From Paramecium sonneborni (taxonomy: Eukaryota; Ciliophora; Oligohymenophorea; Peniculida; Parameciidae): a stretch of 64,000 nucleotides of DNA. Position 1 is the stretch's first letter. Each line of letters opens with the position of its first letter. The stretch lies in NCBI GenBank assembly GCA_905182985.1, contig CAJJDN010000015.1, forward strand, positions 1 through 64,000, read 5' to 3'. Below the pieces are notes generated by a model. It had not been told where the DNA came from, did not search any database, and saw nothing but the letters and a program-made list of their open reading frames with translations. Below are positions 36,297 through 47,477 of this stretch, piece after piece. The position numbers and the translations under genes were made by a program.

Positions 36297-37308
36297 CTCA
36301 AAGAATTATCAAAAATTTACTAATTTAATTATTTAAATGAGTTTTAACATCCATCTTTTTTTCTACAAGTATTTAAAGCTTTAGATGAGAATGATAATTT
36401 ATCAATTTAATAAACAAATAAATTTATGTTTTACTTAAAATATTTATAATAATCATATTTTCTATGTATTTCTCTTTTTGTTTCTTTTTATAGAGATTCT
36501 TAACTCTAAATGGATCAATTTAGAAATTACAACAATTATTTTAATTTCAACAATCATATATTTACAAATTGAAAGTTTAATATGCTATTATAAGAATTTA
36601 TGATATGAATATAGTGTTAATTCATAAATTAATTTGTAATACAATTTTCAAAGAAAGCATTATTTGTCAAAATAACAAAAGACAATATGAATCATAGTTC
36701 AATTTTTGTCTTAAATTCTTAAATTCAAAATTAAATTCATTGTAAATATACTAACATATTCATCATCAAAACCATTATTATTTAGTTTGATATTAACATT
36801 TAAAAGGAAGCTTTACAAGAGTATCTAAATATAATTTAACTCAAATTGTAAATCTAAGATGCTTGAAAAATAGAATTTCTAGAAAATTTAATTTTGTAAT
36901 TTTATTATTTAAGGTTTGAAAATTATTTTAATAGTTTTATTTAATATATTTGAAACATTTTCTTTTTGTTTTAAACATTAATTAATATTATTAGATTTGC
37001 TACAATTCTAATTTATTAAATTAGGATTCTCTTTTTTATTGTTTCTCAGTAGCTTCAAATTTTGCTCCAAATAATTTTAGTTTATTTTATTTTATTTTCA
37101 TCTTTGCAATATCGGATTTTTAATAATGTAAATAGATTAATTTTTTCAATTGAGATTTACATATTCTATTGTATAAATAAAATCATACTCAAAAATTTTA
37201 ATGACTTAATTTTAATGAGCATTCATCATTTTGATTAGATTAATATAAAATAATATTGAAAATTAAATTATTTGAATTGTAAAAAATGTCAAAAAATGAT
37301 AGATCATA
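36297..37308 (+). other. gene-poor spacer, about 1 kb
   Basis: No convincing gene on either strand. Stops are dense, and the longest pieces are under 35 residues (for example a fragment after ATG 36510 reading DQFRNYNNYFNFNNH). No RNA gene or repeat is seen. It could hold a decayed gene or a non-coding transcript. Confidence 0.4.
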
Positions 37309-38904
37309 TCATTATTAAATTTATGGTTAGTTTTATGCTTATTAAAGCAATTCAAGATTAAAATCTTCATTTTCTTCTGAATTGATAATATTGTTATTAT
37401 CTGTTCTTTTTTGAATACTTTCATCTTCTGGATCATCAACTTCTAAAATAAAACGAGTTATAGATAAATTTACATTAATATTTGTATCTTGGAATACTTG
37501 CAGTAGGTTTCATATAATTAGGTTCTTTATAATCTTCATAATCAACAACTTCAGGTTTATTAATAACACTTTTTAATTATTAATATGCTTTAGTTAAATC
37601 TAATACAGGTCTTCCAGAAGATGTTTAATTTTAATCATATTCTTTATTATCACCTAAAATTTCTTAGGCTAATTTTTTAAATTCTTCATAAGATTATGGT
37701 TTTTAATTATTATTTAATAATTAATATTGTTCTTATATTTTTTCTTTTTATTATTATTTAATTTATTAATTTTCAGTTACAAACATATTATCTTCCTAAT
37801 TCTCATCAATTTAAGATTATTCTTCTTCATTTTATAATAAGAATCCATCTTTAGATTGTTCAATTACAGGTAATTTAAGTATATCATTTTCAACTCGTTT
37901 TAATTATTCAAATTTACAAGGGGGTCTTTTAATTTTAGGTTTTTTAAGATAAGATTTTTCAATTTCATCATTAATAAGAATTCCTCCAGTTCTTGCATGA
38001 ATTTCCATTTCTAAACCTTAATGATCTTTAGTAATTCCAAATGGATTTCCTGTAATAATAATTTTTTTGAGATTAGTAAAATTACGTGCACAAATGAGAT
38101 TATGTTAATTTTCAGCTATATTATAGGAGAAATCTAATGTTTCTAATTTATTGAAATATCCAACTACTAATCTTTCTGTATGAATTCCTCTTAAAAAATT
38201 CTTACTAATATTTAAAGTTTTTAATTCAGGTATCTAACCTAAGACTTCCCATAAGATTGATGCTGTTTAATTAGATTAAAATGCATTATCACTTATATCT
38301 AATAATTCTAATTTTGTAAATTCTGACATATCTGTTGGTAATTCAAGTAATTCATTTCTAACTAAATAAAGTTCTTTTAATTCTGTAATATGTTTTAATG
38401 AACTTATTGCTTCTTTACTTAAATAATTAAAAGATAAATCAAGATGCTATAACTATTCAAATGTATTCTTATGTGTAATTTCAATATTTTTAATGTTGTT
38501 AGCACTAATCTTTAAAATTTTTAATGATGGAAATGAAGTTAAATCTTCTAATTACAATTAATTTTCAGAAACATCTAAATCTTACAAATTTAAAAAATAT
38601 TAGAAATCTTCAGGTTTACTACTTTATATACGAAGTCCTAAATAAGTTATGCAAATATAAAACTTGATAAATTTGCTCTAATAATCTCATGCGGATTATC
38701 ATTATTAGTTACATTAATCATTAAGAACCCATCTAAACATTTTACTCTCATAACAGTATCATCAGGAATATAATAGATTTTTGTTTTAAATGGATTTTTA
38801 GTATGAGCCTTTCTTTTCTTTTTTCCAAGTAATGGTAATTAAAAATGATTCAATTTATTATAGGCTACAGGAAATGGAATTTAAGAATTAGCTTTATTTT
38901 TCAT
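37309..38904 (-). CDS. leucine-rich-repeat protein
   Basis: ATG 38904 to TGA 37309-37311, with introns of 26 and 31 nt (TAG). About seven leucine-rich repeats between residues 85 and 300 are visible: LQDLDVSENQLQLEDLTSF, LKILKISANNIKNIEI, LQHLDLSFNYLSKEAI, LKELYLVRNELLELPTDM, LELLDISDNAF, LKTLNISKNFLRGIH and LETLDFSYNIAENQ. A cap with ITGNPFGITKDHQGLEMEIH follows. The C-terminal third is Q/K/E rich. The N-terminus (basic, KKRKAHTKNPFKTKIYYIPD) and repeat layout recall XRRA1-like LRR proteins of ciliates and animals, but that link is tentative. Probably a protein-interaction scaffold. Confidence 0.85.
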
Positions 38905-38940
38905 AATAAATGATTATTATTATATTACTAATTTTAAATA

Positions 38941-39747
38941 ATGCAAAGATCAATAGGTTATATAAAGAATCGAACAAAAGAATTTCAATTAAAGAAATAG
39001 AAATACAAATCACCAGATCTTAATAGTAATAGAAGAATATATTAGTTACCTCCTAAATGGGTTGATAAAATGGAAGAAACTAGAGATACTATATAGAAAG
39101 TTGGAATTTTAAATTAAGAAATAGAAAATTTGAAATATTCAAAACAAGTAGGACCTAAAGCTTAATTTAATGAATAAATTATATAAGGAAAACTTGATTA
39201 AGCATTACAGGTTAAAATCTGAGTATAGTAGATGATTAGAGATATTGAAGAGAATTTATAAATTATGGAAAATGATGATTGTGAAAATGATCTTGAATAT
39301 AAAATAAAATAAAATGCAAAAATGTGTTTAGGAATCTCATTAAAAGAAGTTACTCCATAATTAAGGAATTATTAAAATTAAATGATCTAATAAGTACAAT
39401 TAGAAAGACCTACTTAAAACTTTAAAATTGATTTTGAATAAGAATATTTTGATACTTTAATTTTAGATAGAAATGATAGAATTAAATCTTTAGGTGAAAA
39501 ATTAACAAAAATGAATGAATTATTTAAAGAAATGAATAGATTAGTAATTGAATAAGGTACTTTATTAGATAGAATTGATTTCAATATAGATTAAACTTTT
39601 ACAAGAATTAAAAAAGGAAAATAATAATTAATCTAAGCAAATACAAAATAAGAAACTAGTGATAGAGCTTAAAAATGTATTTGTGTTTTAGTTGGATTAA
39701 ATATTTTTATAGCATTTTTATTTGTAATTAAACATACATTATTATGA
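38941..39747 (+). CDS. syntaxin (Qa-SNARE, syntaxin-16/Tlg2-like)
   Basis: ATG 38941, an 18-nt intron at 39211-39228 and TGA 39745-39747. The N-terminus contains LPPKWVDKMEETRDTIQKVG, a block typical of syntaxin-16/Tlg2. A SNARE helix runs from RNDRIKSLGEKLTKMNELF to VIEQGTLLDRIDFNIDQTFT with the zero-layer glutamine in EQGT, and a C-terminal membrane anchor CICVLVGLNIFIAFLFVI ends the protein. Syntaxin-16 acts at the trans-Golgi network in endosome-to-Golgi traffic. The start is 37 nt from the divergent LRR gene. Confidence 0.88.
39211..39228 (+). other. 18-nt intron in syntaxin gene
   Basis: GTTAAAATCTGAGTATAG carries an in-frame TGA and is a multiple of three. Removing it joins LDQALQ to QMIRDIEENL with no gap, which suits the helical region. 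It is near the lower size limit known for spliceosomal introns. Confidence 0.8.
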
Positions 39748-40226
39748 AATAATTATATAAATTAAAATAAATATATTCAGAAAACTAATTAATCTTCACA
39801 TTATTTATATATATTTATAAAGATTATATATAATATCTAATTATTATTAGAATTATTAGTTATTTCCAGTTTATATCATGTAAATATATTTTTAAATTTT
39901 AACACTAAGTTGAAATATTTTTTATTCAATTTTTTTTAATAATAAAATATAATATAACCAAAAATAAAAATCAATCTTCTTTCGAGAAATTTAAAATAAA
40001 TGGTTTAAATAATAAGAGTTTATTGTTTACTAATATTCCTAAATCTTAAGTTTTTCTCATTAATAATAGTCTATTAATGCGATGAATTTCAAATTTGATA
40101 ATATTTTTTTATATAAATAAAAAATTTAATATTACTTTAATCAATAAATAAAACTAAGTTTGTCATTATACAGAGAAGTAATTTAAAAATTTATAAATAT
40201 GAAGAACATATACACAATATAGGAAA

Positions 40227-41481
40227 TCAGAAAGGAGACTTAAATTGAAAAGTTTCAACAGATTGAATTCTATATATAAATTAATATAATTACTTTAGTT
40301 ATAGATTCTAGGCTTTATTGAAGTAGGAATGCTCTCTACATTAAACAACAGTATATCTATTCTCCTAAAAATCGAGCATTTTAAATAATAAGTGCTATGC
40401 CTTTTTGTCTTTGACATTTCTATAATCAATAGCAAATAAATTGTGTTTTGATAATCTAATTATCTATTATGTATTCATGTTTCTATCAAACATGGGATTC
40501 CCTGTTAAAAGTACATGAAATACTTGGGCTAAACTATAAATATCACATTTCTCATTATAATGTTTTCCATTTATAATTTCTGGAGCAAAGTACCCAATAG
40601 TTCCACATTTCTCACATAAGTAACTGAGATTTTCCTTAAAAGTTGAAAATCCGAAATCAATAATCCTTATACTCTTATGATCATAGATGTCTTCTAACAT
40701 TATATTATCCATTTTGATATCTCTATGTATTATTCCTAGATTATGGATGTGATTCAATCCTGATAAAATTTGTTTCATTATTGATTTAACTTTTATCATA
40801 TTAATGTCACTAGCATTAGAATTTACGTGTTAGTTTAATGTACCACCAGAGAAATAAGGATATATAAGTATTATTTAGTCATTTTCAAAATAATATTCGA
40901 TTATACTAGCCACATTTTCATGTGGATGCTAAGCTATGTATAAATTTATTTAAAGTTCTCTATCTATCATAAAATGATTATTTCTTTGTATTTTTGCCAC
41001 ATAGATTTATTTATTTACTCTACTATGACATTTGATTATCTTTAAATTATATAGATATAATATACCTCTCCATTTTGTATTTATTTTATTGTTTCAAGTC
41101 TCTAGTAATTATTTGTAAAATTGCTTTAGGCAACTTTTGTTTTTAACACATCAAAACTTCTACTTCCACTTTCATTATCAATTAAATATTTTTCTTGAAA
41201 ATTCTTTTTATACTCAAAAGTGACCTCATGAATACAGTCACTAAAAACTTAAATTTAAGAGTACAATTTAATCCAAGTCATTTTATAGATATCATCAATG
41301 TTAATTTTCAATATCTAATTGTATTAACTCTAATTTATTAAAAAAATCAGTTTACTTCATAAATTTCAATACAATTTCCCTTTACTATTAAATTTGATAC
41401 TTGAAAGGGTGCAATTGCACTAGATATTTTATTTAATAATATTTAAGATTTTTCTTAAGACTCTAATTCTTTAATGGACAT
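40227..41481 (-). CDS. serine/threonine protein kinase with PH-like N-terminus
   Basis: ATG 41481 to TGA 40227-40229. Residues 1-110 look like a PH-type beta domain (NLIVKGNCIEIYE, INIDDIYKMTWIKLYSQI, CIHEVTFEYKKNFQEKYLI). The kinase domain shows IYVAKIQR (lysine), LNHIHNLGIIHRDIKMDNIM, IIDFGFST, YFAPEIINGKHY and CDIYSLAQVFHVLLTG, then LLFKMLDFQENRYT. All catalytic residues are present, but the glycine loop is poor (IKCHSRVNKQ). Introns: 26 nt (TAG) near 41341-41366 and 26 nt at 41040-41065 (AAG). Many Paramecium kinases have this PH-kinase layout. Confidence 0.8.
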
Positions 41482-42390
41482 TAATAGTTTATTGTAAAAT
41501 TAATTAATAAGAAACTTATTAACTTACATACTATAAATCCAGTTTTGGTGACGTTTTAAAAAATCAAAAAATTTAAAATTAATAACCCTACATATCATTG
41601 AGTAATAAAATTTGAAATGATCTTTAAAAAATAAATACCAAAAAAAAGAATTAAATATGAATTTCATTTATTCTGATCCTTTGAATATAGTATTGGTATC
41701 CTAAAAATTTTGTTAATCTTACTTATTTGTAATAGCATCACCAATTTGTTCATTTTGTCAATATTAAAATTACTTCAGTACACAAAAAATTAGCTTAAAT
41801 TTTAAAAAATTGTTTTATTGTTATACCCTATTCTCTTAAATATATAAAAAAATCATATTGCTCATCTTAACAATATGATTTAGAAGTTCCTTTATAACAT
41901 CTACAAATTTTTTAATTATTTTTATTTTTTCCTATTGAAGTTAATTAAAAAATAAATATTTTTTCTTATTACAGAAAAAGATGGAGTTTTTTATAAACTA
42001 ATTAGGATTACCAATTTATTTATTTAAATTATTTGCTTATTTCTTTTAATTGTTTTTAATATGAAATCAATCTGATAAAAAATCAATTTAATAGAATACA
42101 AATAATTACAAATACATAAATCATATAATGATATAGATATAAAATAGAGTATATTTCGATTTAAAAAAATATTAAAAATAGGATAATTTAGTTCATCAAA
42201 TTAGACAAATAATGAATATTTTTGAGAATGCAGAACAATATTTTATTTCTCATTATTTTTTTTAATGAAAATACAATTTTTGACTAATTTCAATTAATTT
42301 ATGCTTAAACAAACTGTAAATAAAACTCTTTTAGTTATAACTAGGATAATATTAAAAATTAGAAATTAAGTATTTTGAATTATAATTATT
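41482..42390 (+). other. gene-poor spacer, about 0.9 kb
   Basis: Very AT-rich with no convincing gene. One minus-strand fragment near 41810-41945 reads KKFVDVIKELLNHIVKMSNM and could be an exon remnant, but it has no start and no partner exons. No RNA gene or tandem repeat seen. Confidence 0.4.
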
Positions 42391-44252
42391 TCATTTAAAA
42401 ATGAATTGACATTCATTGCAAAATTAAGCTACATTAGATAATATTTAGATTTTCCCACAGTCTTGATTATATTTTAGCTAGTAATCCTGAATTACTTATA
42501 AAAATATATTGATAGCTTTAGTTCCATCATATGTTTTTAAATCCTCTTCATTTGTCAAGCATTATTAAAGAATACTATAAAACAATATTGTAATTGAAGA
42601 AAATCTTTTCTTTAGGAATGTTTCAACCAATCTAATTATATAAATAAACATACATTTAAAAAAATACTTAGTATAAAAGACATGATTGATTTTGTATCAA
42701 ATTTAGAGGTTTAGAAATCAATAGAATATGATAAATATTTTAAAATTTCATTTTATAACCTTGCATTAAAAAGCTTTTACAATAATTGATATCATTCTTT
42801 TATTAGGAATTTTAAATTTTATATTGTAATTCATTTTTAAAAGATGATCCTGCTAATTCAATAATTCTTTTAGTAACTCCAGAATTAATATTATCAAGGT
42901 CAATTGGTCCAATTAAACAATCAGTTGGAGGAGCAAATTCTAATTTGGAATGAATAATTTATCTTAATTTTTCTTATTTAAAGATATTCTAAAATATTTC
43001 ATCTATATTATCCACAACATCTGCTATTTGTATAGACATAGGTGTTTAAAATTTAAAATTAAGAAATGTTTAATGAAAGATTTATGCACATAAAAATAAA
43101 GGAAAACCATAAATTCCTGTAGACATAAGTGGTATTGCAATAGATTAGATATTTTTTTCCTGACATTTTTATAATCTAAGTTAATGAGTTAAAATAAATA
43201 ATTACATATTGAAAAGGCATTTCTATAGCTATTCTATTGATTTCTCAGGATTTTTAGGATTAAATACTGGAGCAACTACATGTAATATATACTTTGGTCC
43301 ATTTTCCTATTCTAAATTGTAACCTTTAGTGATAACTACTTCTGATGTTTCAATAGATTTTTCTCCAATCTTTTAAAAAATCATATTAATTTCATTTTTT
43401 ACTTTATTATCACCTGCAACTCTAAAAATAGTTTCAAAACTATTATCTCCTTTAGAAAGGTCATTATTGACCGCATTTACAATTGCATCAACTTCTTTAA
43501 TTTTTTTGATATCTTATTTAAAAATAGTAACAGATAAATTAGCAAAATTAAATTTCAAAGGATCTATATAGATTGATCACTTATATACCTTTCTTAACAA
43601 CTCTTAAAATTTTATTATTAATTTATATATCTTCAAAACTAATTTGATCAGGAAACTTTTTAATAGCTTCAGAAAATGCTTTTTAAGGAACATCATTTTA
43701 TAAATCATTTTAATTTACTATCAAACTATTATATATGTCCTACAAACATAGACAAATTTTATTAATTTTCAAACATTTTAAAGTATACAACAGTCTTTAT
43801 TAATAAATAAAAAAATACATGTCATAAAAGCAATTTGATAATTAAATTTATCTTCCATCTGAATTTGATTCATTTGGACAAAACACTAATAAAACAAAAT
43901 TGGATCCAAATATTGGAATCTTTGTTTTTATTGATTGTAAATAATATTCTTTATCAGCCTAAGCTAATTTTGCAATATCTTTAAGTACATTATCCAATTA
44001 TTTATCTAAATTTATGTATGGAGGTAAACTCTTTTTAAATTACTCTTTATCAACAGGAATAACTACACAATCAACTTATACAATAAATGTATTTTATTCA
44101 CTTTATTTAAGTTTCAAATTTTATTAAAATTCTTGCTATTACATCTTATTTGATATTGATTAACTTAAATCTTATCGAGGTTATTTTTGAATTAGCTCTC
44201 CAAATTAATCATCTTTTTCTTAATCATTTATGTTAAATTTTTGTTTATTCAT
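42391..44252 (-). CDS. macro-domain protein, probably two macro domains
   Basis: ATG 44252 to TGA 42391-42393. An N-terminal glutamine-rich part leads to a region DCVVIPVDKEQFKKSLPPYI. The clear macro domain has VDAIVNAVNNDLSKGDNSF, IFRVAGDNKVKNEINMIFQK, YILHVVAPVFNPKNPEK and IAIPLMSTGIYGFPLFL, all at the right places for ADP-ribose binding (IVNAVN; STGIYGFP). A second, more divergent macro-like stretch follows (INSGVTKRIIELAGSSFKNE). Introns of 24 (AAG), 35, 25 and 22 nt are inferred. Macro domains bind or hydrolyse ADP-ribose. The neighbour upstream is another macro protein. Confidence 0.8.
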
Positions 44253-44470
44253 GATATTCGCCTTCAATTACATTTATTTTTTCATTTATTGGATATTCTG
44301 TAAGTTATCATATAAATAAAATTTATTCATTACTTTTTAGTTTTACCACTCATTTTGTATTAATAATTCATCTTGTGAAAGAGATAATAAATAATCAAAT
44401 ATTTTATCAATTTATAGCCTATCTGAGGTTGATGAAGATATAAGTTTTTCTAATAGCTATTAAATTTGAT

Positions 44471-45945
44471 TCATTTATTATTCTATTGTTATAATAAAAT
44501 TTATTTACAATCTTCTTAATTTGCTTTAATGATATTTTGACTAACGCTTTTGAATAGCATTCCAATCGAATATGAATCATGAGTTTCTGATATATATTAG
44601 TTCTCTTCCATTTCTGGTGGACAAAATTATTACAAATCTAAAAGTCTAGTTGTTATAATGTAATATAATTTGTATCCATACTCGTTGTTAATTTATTTTA
44701 GATTTAATTCGTTTTTTAATAATTTTTAATGAAGTGCTTTGAGATCTTGACAAACTGCAAGCATGAATTAAATTAAATTCATCAAATTTTTTATTCCATC
44801 AAAAGAAACTCCAGCAGTGTCAATAAATAACGATATATAGTTTCTATCTACCTTTTTTAGAGATTATGATTGTGTAAGAAGTGGTTAATAAATATTCTCA
44901 TTCTAATTTATTTTTTAATGAGAATTCGAATTAATATCTTAAAATTCCTATTTTAAAGATGACTTAAATTATTAATCATTCTATTACTCTTATTTTTAAT
45001 ATAATTGTTATTATTATTATTATTCTTGTTTTAATTTCTGTTATTATTATTATTATTGTTATTATTATTATTATTATTGCTGTTATTGTTATTAATTTAT
45101 ATCTTTTCTTTCATTATAAGTCTTATTTAGTTAAGTAACATCACTTCCCTTGAACTAGTTCTAGTTCTAATTGTCAATATATTTATTTTAGTAATTTTCT
45201 GTAATTTAGAGTCTCTTTACTGTTGAGGATTAGGAAATTTTCATAAGATTTGAGTTTATAAAATTATTATTATCATCAAATTATTCAAATTTCATTTTTG
45301 TTTTATCTTCTAATTTTGAATTAGAGCTTTATTGATACTATTAATTTGGTTTCATTAATAGAGAATTGTTTTTTTGTTAAGAAATAATTTCACTTTTCAT
45401 AAGATCTTAGAGAAAATCAGTAACAAAATCATACTCATAAGTTTCAAAGGAAACTAAATTAAATTTTACATCATTTAGTTTTTCTCTCTTTTTTAGAAAT
45501 ACTTCTTTAAAGGCTCTTAATGATTCATCTATTGAATAATCAGCAATACCACAACCTAGTAATGGAATTAAAATTGATTTAATTTTTTTAATGTGAATTT
45601 CATTAAAACTAATTTTTAATAGATTTAATACATATTTTCGAATAGTTTGACTAACAATAAATATGACTGCTATTCATTTTTGTGATTATATTATGGTATA
45701 ATACAATGAATAATATATTTGAATTTATTATGATTTATAGGTAGTGCTATGGCTTGGGCATATTATATTGATCCCTATTATTGCCTTTAATAATATTCAT
45801 CGCATAATTTTTAAATATTGGGATAGCCAAAGAAATCATAAGCTTTTTCTCTTAAACCTGGAGAAATTTATAATTTCAATCCAGATGGTATTGCTATTGC
45901 TTCTGCTTCAAATTTAAAAATATCTCCCTAAATTAATGATAACAT
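44471..45945 (-). CDS. macro-domain protein with poly-Q linker and C-terminal domain
   Basis: ATG 45945 to TGA 44471-44473. The N-terminus is a macro domain: LIQGDIFKFEAEAIAIPSGL, LREKAYDFFGYPNIQKLCDE, YAQAIALPINHNKFKYIIHC, and, after a 17-nt intron (45651-45667, TAG), IKKIKSILIPLLGCGIADYS. A linker with a glutamine run separates it from a C-terminal region YISLFIDTAGVSFDGIKNLM...EFCPPEME-like that resembles an alpha/beta (vWA-like) fold, though no MIDAS motif is complete. The ADP-ribose loop is less canonical (GCGIADYS in place of STGIYGFP), so it may bind without hydrolysis. Confidence 0.7.
45004..45096 (-). repeat. TTA/ATT triplet repeat coding poly-Q (macro linker)
   Basis: A run of ATT/ATG/CTT-type triplets on the plus strand, read on the minus strand as CAA/TAA/CAG glutamine codons, forming the poly-Q linker of the macro-domain protein. 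It has the same make-up as the tract in the PUF gene and is likely variable in length. Confidence 0.75.
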
Positions 45946-45973
45946 TTTTTTATATTTTATAATTATTTAATTA

Positions 45974-46687
45974 ATGATTACCATCTCCAATGAATAATTG
46001 AATCCCTGTAGATTATATCTATTAAAAACTGATAAATTAATAATTAAAAATAAATAAGAAGAGGGATTGACATTTACATTTATTCAACAAAAGAGTAAGC
46101 CATTAAAATTAGAAGAATAATTTAAGTTTGATTGTAAGGTTGGAAATCATTACTTGATTTGTGAAAAACTTAATCTAAAGTCTGAAGTTTATGTTTTTAA
46201 AACTCATTATGATAGAGAAAAATATTAAGAATAAGAAGAAGAATTTAAAGCTACAAAATCAGAATAATAATATGATAGTGAAGATATATCAAATGAAAAT
46301 GATGAAATTATGAGTGAAGAAATCGGAATCTTACCTTAAAGAAAGAAGAAATTGTTAAAATGGTCAACAGCTGAAACATCTTCGACTTATTATTCTAAAA
46401 AAGAGAATTAATCAACGACATCTGATATGAGTGAATAGTTATTCCCAGAAAAAAGAGGTAAACGTAAGGGATCTGATCCAGTTATATAGAAAACAGAATT
46501 TATTGTAAAACCAATAATATAAAGAACTAATTAAATTAATAATTTATTACAAATTTAATCATATGCTAAGATGAATTAAAAAAGATAAATAACAATCTCA
46601 GAAGAATAATTATTATCACTTAAATAAAATTGGAATATTTAAAAAATGATTAATGAATATCTTATTAATTAATATTCTTATTAATGA
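45974..46687 (+). CDS. hypothetical protein with N-terminal beta domain
   Basis: A clean single-exon frame from ATG 45974 to TGA 46685-46687, 237 aa; its ATG is only 29 nt from the divergent macro gene. Residues 1-75 (RLYLLKTDKLIIKNKQEEGL, FKFDCKVGNHYLICEKLN, EVYVFKTHY) look like a small beta-rich domain; an acidic stretch (SEDISNENDEIMSEEIG) follows, then basic blocks RKKKLLKW and KRGKRKGSD that could be nuclear signals. No family recognised. Confidence 0.65.
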
Positions 46688-46839
46688 ATCTCATCTCTTT
46701 CTATATTGATTAATATTCAGATCTAAAAAATATATTTTTACATTTTTTTATTTCTAATATCTTAATAGAGATAGAATTATGAAAATTTAAATGTTAAAAT
46801 CATTTCAAATACAATTAAATAAAAATAAATAAGCATTTA

Positions 46840-47412
46840 ATGAATAACGAAATAAGGCAATATATTAGACCTATTACAAGAAAACTTAAAAAGAAACCTC
46901 AAAATATAATAGTATGTTAAGATGATGAAGTTAAATTTGACTTTGGATACTTTGATAATGATTCTGATGATATTTAAACTTTAATAGAAGATTTCTAAGG
47001 AAAATGCATATTATTACCAAATACTTCAGAATCAGATAGTAATGAAGAAAAATAAAAGAAGAATAAGATTGGTGAGAATAAATTTTCTGATTTAAATCAA
47101 GTTTCATTAATAGAACCTACTTCTATTGAAAATAAATTATAAAAAATTTAGTAGAATTTAGATTAGGATGACAATTTATCAAATTTAGAGACATAATCAA
47201 ATTTAACTGATGATGAAAATTTTGGCAGGAATGAATATAAATTGGGTTTATAAGGTGAAATCAATTATTTGGAAGGTTTACCTATAAATAATAAGACTAG
47301 ATTTAAAAAAAAAAAAAATTTAGTACAATAAAATAAATAGAAAATTAATAAAAAATTATTGCTACAAAAAATTTAGTCAAAAAAAATTATAAAAAGCAAT
47401 AAGAAAGAATGA
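46840..47412 (+). CDS. hypothetical acidic/basic protein, 190 aa
   Basis: A single-exon frame from ATG 46840 to TGA 47410-47412. The start is basic (QYIRPITRKLKKKPQN), then acidic (DDEVKFDFGYFDNDSDD, NTSESDSNEEK), and the end is strongly lysine rich (TRFKKKKNLVQ, SKKIIKSNKKE). The charge layout suggests a nuclear or nucleolar protein. No domain recognised. Confidence 0.6.
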
Positions 47413-47477
47413 TTTTTATTTTTTTTACTCTTGTTAATAAATATATATATATAATACATTAAATAATTAAAATTTGA

